Shown in pieces: positions 53,820 to 64,000 of a DNA stretch of 64,000 bases. The notes below the pieces were generated by a model. It did no database searches. It was not told the origin of the DNA and saw only the letters and a list, made by a program, of their open reading frames with translations. How positions within the stretch are numbered: position 1 is the first letter of the stretch; the number at the start of each line of letters is the position of its first letter. The position numbers and the translations under genes are program-made. The DNA comes from Cafeteria roenbergensis (lineage: Eukaryota > Sar > Bigyra > Bicosoecida > Cafeteriaceae): contig VLTN01000009.1 in the NCBI GenBank assembly GCA_008330645.1, positions 310,001 to 374,000 on the forward strand, in the 5' to 3' direction.

Positions 53820-55973
53820 ATGCTCGCTGTCGCATCAGCCTCGCGGCGCCTGGCAAGCCGGGCCGCCGCCCCGGCGGTGGTGCGCGCCCTTGCCCGGGGC
53901 ATGTCATCAAAGACGCTCAGCTACGCCCACGGCACCAGCACGACTCCTCTGCTCAGCTCCACCATCGCGGACTTGCTGGACGACGCGAAGGAGCAGTTTG
54001 GCGACCGCGAGGCCCTCGCTTGCTTCGGCGCCCGGGAAACACGCATGACGTTTGGCCAGTTGCACGCGGAAGCCGAGAGGGTCGCAGCCGGATTCCTGGC
54101 GCTGGGGCTTCAGCCCGGGGACCGCGTCGGGATCTGGTCACCAAACAGGTGAGTTCCTTCGCATTCTGGGCTGGGCGCAGGCAGGGGCGCCAGGGTCGCG
54201 CCGTGCCAGGTTGCGTGCGCGAGCTGCTCAAGTCGAGCGCTGGCGAGACTCCGCGCCCCCCTCCGCCGGGCGGCGCGGCTCCAGGATTTGTCGGGCTTTT
54301 GCCACTGTTGAGAAGTTTCTGTCGCCTTGTCTCGCTCGCCACTTGCCGTGCGGCCCAGGCCCGAGTGGCTGGTCACGATGATGGCTGCCGCAAAGGCCAA
54401 CCTCATCCTCGTCAGCGTCAACCCTTCGTACCGGAAGGACGAGCTGCAGTACGCGCTGAACAAGGTGGGTGTCAAGTGCCTGGTGACCACCCCCCGCCAC
54501 AAGGCGTCCATGTACGCCAGGATCCTGCAGGAGCTGATCCCGGAGCTGGCTCTCGCGACCTTGGGCGAGCCGATCGCGTCAGCCGCAGTCCCGAGCCTGG
54601 AGCGCATCGTGATCCTTCCTGGGGCGCAGGAGGATCCCGACCTCATGGTCGACTCCGCCCCCGACGGCATGCTGCGCTGGGCCGACGTGGAGGCAGCCGG
54701 CGACGCTGCGGGCGAGGCAGGCGTGCGCGAGGTCCGGGAGCTGGCCAACCTGGTCGAGATGGGGGACCCTGCCGGCATCCAGTTCACGTCCGGGACGACG
54801 GGGAGCCCCAAGGGCGTTACGCTGACGCACCAGGGCCTCGTGAATAACGCCTACTTCGTAGGGCAGGGCATGAACCTCGGCTCGGAGGACGTCATGCTCG
54901 GCTGCCCGCCCCTCTACCACTGTCTCCAGCAGGTGCTTGGGCAGCTTGCGGGGCTGCTCCGTGGGGCAAAGTGCGTCTACCCCGCGGAGGGCTTCGATCC
55001 GCTGGCCAGCATCAGGCACGGGGCGGAAGAGGGCGTGACCGCAATCTACGGCACGCCTACGATGTACATCGCCATGATGGACCACCCCAAGTGGTCAGAG
55101 TACGCTGCGCGCTTCAGAAGCAGGGCGCGGACTGGCGTGGCGGCAGGCTCCATCGTGCCCATCGAGCTGATGAGGCGCATCATGCACGACATGGGCGCGG
55201 CAGAGCTCACAATCTGCTACGGCATGACGGAGACCAGTCCAGTGTCCTTCCAGACGGCGATCAGCGACCCGGAGTGGGCCAAGTGCGAGACTGTCGGCAG
55301 GGTCATTCCCCACGTGGAGGCCAAGATCGTGGACCCGCACGCGCGCCGCATCGTGCCCCGAGGCGTGCGCGGCGAGCTGATGACCCGCGGCTACCTGGTG
55401 ATGAAGGGGTACTGGAACGACGAGGAGCAAACCGCCCAGTCCATCGAGGACGGGTGGATGAAGACGGGGGACCTGGGCTCCATGACGGAGGACGGATACG
55501 TGAGAATCGAGGGCAGGTCCAAGGACTTGGTGATTCGCGGCGGCGAGAACATCAGCCCCAGGGAAATCGAGGACTACCTCTACCGACACGACGCCATCGC
55601 CGAGGTTCAAGTGGTTGCAGTTCCCGACGCCAAGATGGGCGAAGAAGTGTGCGCGTGGGTGCAGCTGCGGGAGGGCTTCACAGCGGGCTGCGCCGACGAC
55701 GACCCGTACTCTCTCGATGCCGAAGCAGACGAGGCGGTGGTGGCTGCCATCAATGACCAGAACACAGTGGTGACTGCTGCCGACCTTCGCGGGTTCTGCA
55801 AGGGCAACATCAGCCACCACAAGGTCCCCAGGTACTTCCGCTTCGTGCGGCCTCACCTCGGCGAGAGCTTCCCCACAACGGTCACAGGAAAGATCCAGAA
55901 ATATGTCATGCGCGACCAAGCTGCCAAGGAACTCGGACTCGTCGAAGAGGCTCGGCCTGGCAGCAATGCGTGA
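53820..55973 (+). CDS. ACSF2: ACSF2-like medium-chain acyl-CoA synthetase, mitochondrial
   Basis: ANL-superfamily enzyme that activates fatty acids with ATP and CoA. Exons 53820..54148 and 54359..55973 give 647 residues, close to the roughly 615 of human ACSF2. The 210-bp intron has a GTGAGT donor and GCCCAG acceptor and rebuilds the family motif WSPNRPEWLV. The N-terminus (MLAVASASRRLASRAAAPAVVRAL) is a good mitochondrial presequence. The AMP-binding P-loop is QFTSGTTGSPKGVTLTH; the adenylation motif is YGMTETSP; the hinge and ATP contacts are in GWMKTGDLG and GRSKDLVIRGGENI; and the catalytic Lys lies in TVTGKIQKY. A short acidic insertion (DDDPYSLDAEADE) lies in the C-terminal domain. It is head-to-head with LRR-PAQR and convergent with the TmcB-like gene. 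The exact acyl chain length cannot be read from sequence. Confidence 0.94.
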
Positions 55974-56303
55974 GCCGCCCTTAGCGCAGCGAGGGATTCT
56001 GCCAGCGTGGTTGCAAGTCGGGCTTGTGCTGGTGACAGTTTGGTGAGCCTCCTGCCCCAGGGCTTGCCATGGACCTGTCAGCTCTCGTGCTGCGACGCTC
56101 CTCGACCGCGCCAAACGCGACGGATTCACTGTCGGCAGCACTTGGGCTGCGTGTGTGGCGGCATTCAACGCTGAGTGCGCGCCCCGATTGCAGTGCGTGG
56201 CGCCTCGTCAACAGCTGTGCGTGCTGGTCGCGAAACAGCAGTACACGTGTTGGTGCTTTGCCAGAGTACGGGCGCACACTTTGGTTGCGGCAGCCTGAGA
56301 ATT
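55974..56303. other. convergent intergenic region, 330 bp
   Basis: 3' UTR space between the acyl-CoA synthetase and TmcB-like genes. No gene, RNA or repeat noticed. Confidence 0.55.
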
Positions 56304-59300
56304 TCACGAACTTGATCGTCCGGAGCTCCCGGCTCGGCCCGACGCGGGCGTCTGAATTGCCACCTTGCGCGCGCTACTGGACCGACGAGAGCACGCCAGC
56401 CCGGAGCAGCAGCGCTTGCTGCTGCCGCTGGTTACGCTGAGTCCCGAAGCGACCTCCCGCAGGCCGTGCCGCAATGTTGGGACGGCAAGCACGAGCTCTG
56501 ACGGGAGGAATCGCACGAGCCTTCGAGCGGTTCGGAGCGGCCACGCCAGTTGCGAGACCTGGGAGCTGAGCCAGATGGCGGTGATCCCGAGGTACACAAG
56601 CGCGAACACCCAGGTAGCAGTGAGTGCCAGGCTTTGGCCTTGAACAAGCACTTCGAGTGTGCTATCAATCAGGTCCACTCGAGCCCGCTTCAGAGACGCC
56701 CGCATGTGCGGGTTCACCACCTGCGCAAGACGCTCGATGCGACGGATGTCTGCCGGTGGCGGGACGGTCCAATTGGTGCTGGTCCGAGACTCGAAAAAGA
56801 GGCGTGCGTAGGTGGTGATGCGGCTGGAAGCCGCCAAGAGGCCCGACGCGAGCGCGCCGCCCAGTGTCGAGTGGCAAACATCCAGCTGCTCTTGAGGGGC
56901 GCCAATGCATGCGTCTCGGAGAAACAGGGCTGCAGACTGAGGAGCGACAACGCCCTCTCCTTGCCGCAGTGGCTCCAAGAGCTCGCAGTGCCCGATTGCC
57001 GAGCACGTGACGCCGCCAAAGATGAGGCCATCCATTTTTTCGGTCAAGCTCACTTCGGCGTGCATGGCATCCTTCATCACGGAGGAGCGCCAGTCTGGGT
57101 CTTTCATCAGCTTGGTCATGATTGCGTCGTCGGAAATTGCGAGGTTGCAATACATTTCCAGCTCGTCCACGTGGCTGGCCACGTGCGACGCCTGAAGGAT
57201 GCGGTTTGCTTGGCCGCTGGAGCGCTGGTAGGATGCCACGCTGACGAGCACGAGTGTGGCAAGCCACCCGCCAATCATCGCAACTGGCAGCAGCAGCCAA
57301 AACAGAGACGAGATGACGAACCCGTTCGTGACTTTGAAGCTGCGGTCTGGGCCACTGAGGGCTCTCAAGGTGCGGCGGCCCTTCCCGCGTCTGGCCGCTC
57401 GCAGCGAATGGAGAGCTGCCTCCCAGCGTGCGGTTGCATCGGCTTCATTGATGACCTGGTTCCTCATGGCAGCGTCGGTTTCCCCATCCTCGTTGGGGCC
57501 GGTGTCGCCGCGAAGCTCGGCGCCGAGGCCTCGTTTGCTCCCAGTCTGCTTGGTTGCGCCAAGCCCGCCGATCTGTGGCGACACGTCGTCGGGGCCTCCG
57601 ACCTCGGGCTGGTCTTCGTCGGGCTCCCCACTGTCTTCTTCGTCCCAGTCTCCGAGGCCGGCTGCGCCATCCGCGTCTGCTGCTTCCAGCTGAATGGTTG
57701 CCAGCTGTCGCAGCGAGCCGGACACCTCCGCCGGGAACGAAAGGAAGAGCTGCATGGTCGACACGGAGTGCCGCCACAGCCCAGTCACGGCAATCGTAAT
57801 TGCCACCAAGCTCGTCAAGATCACTCCAACCAGGAATGCGGACCCCGCAATGATGATCTGCTGCGCTGCCTCAGGGAGCAGGAGCGCAAAGTCGCGCTCT
57901 CGGTGGCCGAGACTCTTCTCCAAGGCAAGCCTAAAGGCCACCTCGTTCAGGCGAAGCGTTGCGAAAGCGTGCACTCCCGTTGGCTTGAGCCAGTCGCTAG
58001 GAGCGAGCGTCTTGAGCACGCCAAGCACCCCGAAGAAGAAGTTCTCCGCCTCCGCGGTTGTCTTGGCGGACGACACCACTCGCGCTCCGTCTTCGGTTGG
58101 CTCCAGCACCTCGAACTTTTCTGTCAGGTCGTAGGCGGCCCCCAGCGGTCCGGACACCTCTGCGGCATCATGGAGGTTCATCGATGCAGCATGCATCGCG
58201 TCCGTCGCTTCGATCACCTGCTGGTGAAGCTGCTCGATCGGCGCGACGAAGAACGGACTCGCTTTGGAAACGTTGGTGAAAACTGCGACTGCAGACACCC
58301 AAGAGGCGTGGAACGCATGCATTCGCTCCGTGGCCATGCGCAGCCCTTCGGCCCGGCCTGCAAACTGGCTTCGAGACCAGTCAATCCAGATGGCAGTGCC
58401 TGCTGACGCCAAGATGACACACACCGCGGACAGGACCAGCACCAGCCGAATGCGGGTTGTCTCCGGCTCGCGAGAGTCGTTCCGGCGCAGAACAGACCGA
58501 AGCAGTCCGCCGATGTGAGCAGCACCACCTGCGGCCGACGATTCCCCGCACGATGACGCCGCTCCAGCGAACAGGTTTGCTGAGGAGCCAAGCGCGCTTG
58601 CACGGCCATCGGGGTGCTGGGAGGAGTCTCCCACCCCGGACGCTGATGCGGGGTCGTCGGTTGCGATGGCGCTGGGCGAAACGGCGCCCACGGCGGAGCT
58701 GCGGGCACCCGTCCTGAGGGCGGAGCGGTTCGCCTGCCCCGTCATGATCGTCACCGAAGCACGCCCAGGCTGCACGAGCAGCGAATGGCTCCCAGCCCTC
58801 ATGGACGACTTGCTGCCAACCCGAAAGGCCACCCCTGAGCTTGTGCGAGATATGCCGCAGTTGTCGGTTAGCGAAGACTCGGTGCGGTCGCGAGCTGCGA
58901 CGGGACTTGAGGCGGAGGCACGCTTTGGGGCCACTGGACTCAGCAGCTCTGTGATTTCCGAGTCCCCCGCGCCATCTCCAACGCGGGGCTCTTGCTCGAA
59001 GCCAACGTGCCGAGTCAGCAGCTCCACTGGCAAGTCTTTGGACTCTTGAGGAGTCGCTCCGGCTGACGAGGCCTTGGCGCCCGAGCCTTGCGATTCCGCG
59101 AGAATCGACCCCGTCCCCTCGGGCTCACAGGTCGATGCCGCGGCTGGCTTGCCGTCTTGGGCGGGAAGCTCAAACCGCGCGGCCGGGGCGTCTTCCCCGG
59201 CGGAGCTGCCACGACTCAAGGCCACGCCGCCCGAATCAATACTCTGTCCGTCTTGAACATTGGCCATGATACCGTCTGGGTCAGCAGGGGCGACGTCTCG

Positions 59301-62300
59301 CTGGGAACCAGGTTGTCGCGTGGTTGCGCCCCCGCCGAGCACGGAAACGAGGCTGGGGGCCATCGACAACCGCGGCCCGGCATCGGGGTGGTCCTCCACC
59401 AGCATCTCCGCCTCGCTCCCGTCCAGCGGCACCCCCGCCGGGATCACCAGGCGCGTCGGCACGAAACGAAGCAAGAACACCTCGCTGCCCATCATCCGCA
59501 TGCACTGCACCGACCCAGCGAGAACCGTCGCGAACGGCGCCCCCTGGAACTCCAGCGGCACCAGGCCCGTCTCCTTGAGCGACAGCATCGGCGCCACCCG
59601 CACCCTGGCGACGCCCCGCTTGTCGGGCTTCACCTGGGCCAGCAGCGAGCTCCCGGCCCCGGCCCCGGCCCCGCGCCCGCCGCCGCGGTGCTTGGCGTGC
59701 GAAGGCGTCGCCGCGGCGGAGGCGCTGGTGCCCGAGTCGGCCAGGCTCGCGGCGTCCCGCAGCGCGTGGATCTCGGCGCGGCCCGAGGCGGACCCGGCGA
59801 AGGGCACGAACGACGGCGACAGCGACGGCAGGAAGGACGTGAGCGGGATGTGCCGGTCCTTGAGGGTGCTCGGGTCCACACCAAAGAGGGAGAGCGCGCC
59901 GCGCGAGGCCGAGGCGATGCGGAAGCCGTCGGCCTCGCCCGTGAAGAGCACCAGGTCGTGCGCGCTCGGCACCGGGTGCAGCACCGCGGCCAGGCGCGGC
60001 TGCATGGTCGTGGCGTCGGGCGGCGACTCGTCGACGGTGAGGTTGCACGCGATGATGGTGCCGTCGCGCCTGGCCACGGGCAGCGTGATCTCGTGGCCCA
60101 CGATGGACGACTTGGCGGTGATGGAGCGGCCGAAGCCGTCGAGCATGTGCTGGTGGAAGTCCTGGAAGGGCGGCGGCACGATGGTGGAGATGTTCTGCCC
60201 GATGAGCGAGCCGGCGCGGGTGGCGAGGAGCAGCTTGGCGGCCGCCGGCGTGACGGCCACGATCTCGCCGCGGTTGCTGGAGCTGGCGGAGATGGTGACC
60301 ACGGGCGAGCTGGCGTCCGTGAGGGCGAGCTGGAGCTGGCGGTTGCCCTTGAGGGAGGCGCCGTACGAGAAGAGGCTCACGCTCGCGACCTTGCTCACGC
60401 GCTGGCGGGAGGCCACCTCGTCGATGCGGTCGGCGCGGTTGCGGAGCTCCATGCCGCGCACGGGGTCGAAGCCCAGGCCGGACAGGAAGCCGCTGTACGC
60501 GCGGAGGATCGTCGTGGACTCGGGGTTGAGGCGGAGCATGCGGCTGAAGAGGAAGTCGCACCGCACGATGTCCGCGTCCAGGCGCGCGCCCGTCTGCAGC
60601 ACCTGCCAGAGGTCGGGCCGCTTCTGCTCCAGGTGCGCCCACAGCTCCACCATGGAGCGCAGCGCGGTGGCACGCAGCGCCCGCGTCTCGTCGGCCATCT
60701 GCTCGAACATCACGCGGTCGATGGCGGCGAGGCCCCCCTCCGCCGCGGTGGAGTCGCTGAGCTCGATGCCGCGGACGAAGACGACGAAGGCCAGGTCGGG
60801 CGCGGGCTGCATGGCCTTGAGCTTGGCGATGCAGTCGACCTCCTGCTGGGTGTTGGGGGAGAAGGTCTCGTAGAACTTGGCCGCGGCGACGAGGGCGAGT
60901 CCGGAGGCCTCGCTCTTCATGGCGGTGCGGTAGGCCTCCTCGGCGGCGGCGAGGAGGCGCAGCCGGTGCTTGGCCGTGGCCTCGGCATCCCCGTTTGCTG
61001 GCAAGCCACATACTTGAGCCGTCGCATGAACCTCCAGCTCTGGCCCCTGAGCGGCCTCTTGGGGGGTGGGCGGATGGCCCCCCTCCGCCAGGTCCTTCTT
61101 GCCGACAAGCAGTGATCTCCGCCGAGCTCTGGCACGCCCGGACTGTGGCTGCTCTGCAGCATCCGCACCCTGGACAGTGGCCGAAGTCTCACTGTCGAGC
61201 CGGTTGCGTGGCTGGCCGGCATGCCGATCTGTGTCTGGCCCCGTGACCCGAGTCTCGCGGGGCGATGGGGACGCACCAGCAGTCGCTTCGGCCGCTGCCT
61301 GCCACACAGGGAGGCGGCTGATCAATCGTGAGGTGATGAACCCCCGCTCGTCTTCTCGGCCGCCCGCAGCGCTGTTCTCGACGTGCTCAACGTACCGCAG
61401 CCGGAACGTCGATGCCAGTCGCTCAATCGCGATGGCAACGGGAGTGCCCTCAGCCTGGTGCTGAATCTGCTCCGCCTCCTGCACGCGTGCGCTGGCCCAC
61501 AGCACGATGTGCGACACGCTGGCGCAGTCGGCCAGCTTGCCGTTGACGACTCGCCGCGCCTCAGTCAGGACCAGCATGCCCCCTGCGATTGCTGCGACCG
61601 GAACCGCCATGACAGCAACGATCGAGATGTTGTTTTCGGGCATGAGCTGCGCCACGAGGAGCGACAGGCTAGCCCACAGGAACGCAGCGGCGCTGCCAGC
61701 GCGAAGCGCGTTGGCCACCGGGCGCAGCATGGGCAGCTCGCGGTACAGCGACACCAGCCACCCCAGGGCAACGACGATGAGAGTCACAGTCGTGCCCACG
61801 CCGCGAGCTGTCACCGGGCTGACGTTGTAGATGGCCGTCAGAACGACCTTGGCAACCAGGAGGGCCACGGCGACGCGCCCGTGGCTCTTGGCGGCCCACC
61901 GGAGGCTGCCCGGCCGGCGGTCCACGAAGGTGGCGGCCACGAACGAGGCGAGGACGAAGAACAGTACGAGCAGCACCGCAACCACGCCCAGGCCGACCAT
62001 TCGCCACACGTTGTCGCAGGGGATTCCCGCGCCGAGCCAGTCGTTCGTCGAGCCCTTGACGGAGGAGCCTGCATCGCATGTGTAGGAGCGGAAGAGCAGC
62101 GACGAAACCGGCAGGAACAGGGCCGTGGTCGAGAGGACGGCGACGCCGCGGAAGAGCCTGAGGGCGAACTCGGACTGCTTTTGCTCCCTGATGAACGCCA
62201 CGGCGATGGAGACGGAGAGGCTGACGAAGATGAGCACCCACGCGATGCCGAGGAAGAACATCACCTGCGCGAATGCACGCAGATGGTCGACCATGGAATC

Positions 62301-62883
62301 ACTCTGCTTGCTGAGCTGCTCTGAATTTCTCTTGTGCGACGCAGCCAGCACGGCCAGTTCTGCGATTGGGCCGCTGGCAAGCCGACTCTCCAAGGTTTGA
62401 GGCGTGCCAAAGGCCTTGCGGTGGTTCTGGCATGCGCAAGTGGGCCACAGTTACTGCAGCTGATTGCGTTGAGCCAAAGGCTCCCCCCCCTCGGCTGCTG
62501 CCGCAAGAGCGCTGTCCACTCGGCCCAAAGCGACCGTGCGCATCGACCAGGTGTGGGGCGCTCACTCGGTATACCATGGGACCAAACCACACGTCTGCGG
62601 AGGCCGGCATGACCACCGTCAGCATCGGGACGACAAAATTGCGAACAACTGTGCCGTCCCAGATGTGCTGGGAGGCCGAGAACGGGAATGCCAGCATCTG
62701 GCCCGCCTCGATCAGGCTTGCGATGATGAAGCTTAGCGACCCGAACGACCCGGCACCTTGTCGGAGGCTGGACGCTTTGCCGCTCTGGTCACGGGCAATG
62801 AGACCCAGGCCAAACAGCCCGTTCAGCAACAGCGAAGCGATGCGCTCCAAAATCGGCGCAGGCTCATCGATGGTCGCTGCCAT
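56304..62883 (-). CDS. TmcB-like polytopic membrane protein with PAS domain, copy 1
   Basis: Exon 1 is 62883..62566 (106 codons) and exon 2 is about 62387..56304, giving roughly 2133 residues. The donor is GTGAGC; the acceptor is unresolved (an in-frame GGAG site was used, although GCAG is usual here). Exon 1 carries the family start, GLIARDQSGKASSLRQGAGS and IEAGQMLAFPFS. Residues about 136-390 hold several membrane helices. A linker and helical TPR-like region precede a PAS domain at about 799-870 (GEIVAVTPAAAKLLLATRAG, IGQNISTIVPPPFQDF). The C-terminal half has further helices near 1426, 1619, 1802 and 2036, with extracellular-like loops and an acidic linker (EEDSGEPDEDQPE). The family takes its name from the Dictyostelium tiny macrocysts protein; such proteins are abundant in free-living protists and are presumed sensors, with ligand and output unknown. 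The C-terminal ~85 conserved residues are shared with the next gene. Confidence 0.85.
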
Positions 62884-63615
62884 GTGCGCCGGGACTCGCT
62901 CTGGGTGCGCCCCGCTGCTCGTCAAGTGGCGGCTGCCAGCTGGAGACTGTGCTGCCAATCACCTGGTCTCGGCACGCGCATCGTGAGCAGCTGACGGCAA
63001 ATTGCAGTGCTCTTTGCCATCGCAGCAGCGATTCTGCTCTAGGCTGCACCGCAGAGTCCAGCCTATGGGCCCAGCGATTTCGAGGCAGGCATCAGTGTCC
63101 AAGGCCTTCTCTGCATCGCTCCTGCCGCGCCCATCGGCACGGCGCAAGAGATCCAGGTCGGCGCGCCCCAGCACCAGCAAACCCGCATGGCTGCTGGCTG
63201 CCACAACTCGAGGCACGCGTCAGGCCAGTCAATGGTGCTCCGGCCCAAGACTGGAACCAAGGGGTCATCGGTCGTTGCAAGGGCCTGCAATGGCCACCTC
63301 CGGCGCCAGTCCGCGCGCGGGATGCACGGAAACCACGGGCCTGGCATGAGAGCGCAATGCCAAGAAACGCGCGAAACCAAATCAGTGCAGGCGAGCTGGA
63401 ATTGTGCTCCCGTTCCTCCCGAGACAAGGCCATCCTACACAAGTGACAGTCCTTCCCTGTCATTGGACCGATTTGAGACTGGCCAACGCCCTCCAGCCTC
63501 GGGTTAGGCCAGTGCAGCCGCAAAGGCGCAACTCTCTCAAGCCAGACTGTGCCCGGCCTTGCCCCCTGTCCAACGGGCGTGGACGAATCCCAGCGCAAAG
63601 AGGAGATTCAAGACC
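62884..63615. other. intergenic region between tandem TmcB-like genes, 732 bp
   Basis: It holds the promoter of copy 1 and the 3' UTR of copy 2. It is less GC-rich than the coding regions. No convincing gene, RNA or remnant of a third copy seen. Confidence 0.5.
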
Positions 63616-64000
63616 CTACACTGGTTGCTTCAGAGGCGACTGGGCCCGAGGCTGCGTCCAGCAGGAGCTCCAGGCGGGGCACCACCCCCCGGTCTGCCGA
63701 GTGCTGGCCACCGCAACCCCGGATGCAATTTCTCGGAGCCCGTATCGAAGCGCTGGAACAGCAAGCACCAGCTCGGACGGAACGAAGCGGACAAGACGGC
63801 GAGCCGTCCGCAACGGCCAGGCGAGTTTCGAAACCTGCGTGCTCAGCCACACTGCCGTGATACCCGCGTATACAGCGGCAAACGTCCAGGTCGCGGTCAA
63901 AGCCAAGTTTCCCCCGTCCGAAATGACACCGAGGACGCTGTCGTTCAGGTCCTGACCTGCCCTCGCAAGCGATGCTCGCAGGTGCGGCCTCGACACCTTT
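63616..64000 (-). CDS. TmcB-like membrane protein, copy 2 (3' end only, cut by window edge)
   Basis: The stop is at 63616-63618 and the frame is open to the right edge, so this is the C-terminus of a larger gene. Its residues align with the C-terminus of copy 1: LALTATWTFAAVYAGITAVW, then LAWPLRTARRLVRF, then PSELVLAVPALRYGLREIASG, against the same blocks ending at copy 1 residue about 2090. The DNA of the two regions differs at many third positions, which suggests an old duplication under protein-level constraint. After the shared block the two tails are unrelated in sequence and both are short and non-conserved. One transmembrane helix is visible. Confidence 0.85.
   Translation of the reverse strand, partial: KVSRPHLRASLARAGQDLNDSVLGVISDGGNLALTATWTFAAVYAGITAVWLSTQVSKLAWPLRTARRLVRFVPSELVLAVPALRYGLREIASGVAVASTRQTGGWCPAWSSCWTQPRAQSPLKQPV

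Noticed and set aside
59088-61115. Long plus-strand and second minus-strand frames across the PAS region of the TmcB-like gene
   Set aside because: The PAS and membrane motifs read only in the frame of the annotated gene. The extra frames stay open because of very high GC3.
1-64000. Integrated virus, virophage, transposon or other mobile DNA
   Set aside because: Composition is uniformly GC-rich, all sizeable genes are cellular housekeeping, flagellar or membrane proteins, and no integrase, transposase, capsid or terminal repeats were seen.

Overview
This window looks like nuclear DNA of a GC-rich, flagellated single-celled eukaryote. The evidence is spliceosomal introns, an axonemal dynein heavy chain, an RNA polymerase I subunit, an Integrator subunit, a MET10-type sulfite reductase subunit and PAS/transmembrane proteins of the TmcB-like protist family. 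Third codon positions are so GC-rich that long open frames appear opposite real genes. A heterotrophic stramenopile flagellate (for example a bicosoecid such as Cafeteria) would fit composition and content, but this is inference only. I see no AT-rich island, virus-like block, transposase, rRNA, tRNA or CRISPR array.

Layout, left to right: BipA/TypA GTPase (+); leucine-rich repeat EF-hand protein (-); Pol I subunit RPA12 (+); membrane-anchored sulfatase-like protein lacking catalytic residues (-); very large INTS1-like Integrator subunit (-); TMEM222 family protein (+); MET10-like sulfite reductase flavoprotein (-); PAPS/APS reductase-ATP sulfurylase fusion (+); axonemal dynein heavy chain of about 6050 residues in one exon (-); leucine-rich repeat plus hemolysin III/PAQR membrane protein (-); ACSF2-like mitochondrial acyl-CoA synthetase (+); and two tandem TmcB-like PAS membrane proteins (-), the second cut by the right edge. 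There are four head-to-head pairs with 193 to 678 bp between start codons.

Twelve introns can be placed by reading frame and family similarity. All have GTGAG donors and nearly all have GCAG acceptors. They are 119 to 589 bp long and strongly biased to 5' ends; the dynein and sulfatase-like genes show none. Several proteins begin in a separate small exon, so the longest uninterrupted frames give wrong N-termini.

The clearest functional unit is the sulfate assimilation pair. ATP sulfurylase and the (phospho)adenylylsulfate reductase are fused in one protein, and the sulfite reductase flavoprotein is transcribed divergently from a shared 193-bp promoter. That promoter carries GTCACGTG, the core bound by the yeast methionine-pathway regulator Cbf1. 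Together the two genes cover sulfate activation, reduction to sulfite and electron delivery for sulfite to sulfide. No APS kinase and no sulfite reductase beta subunit are in the window.
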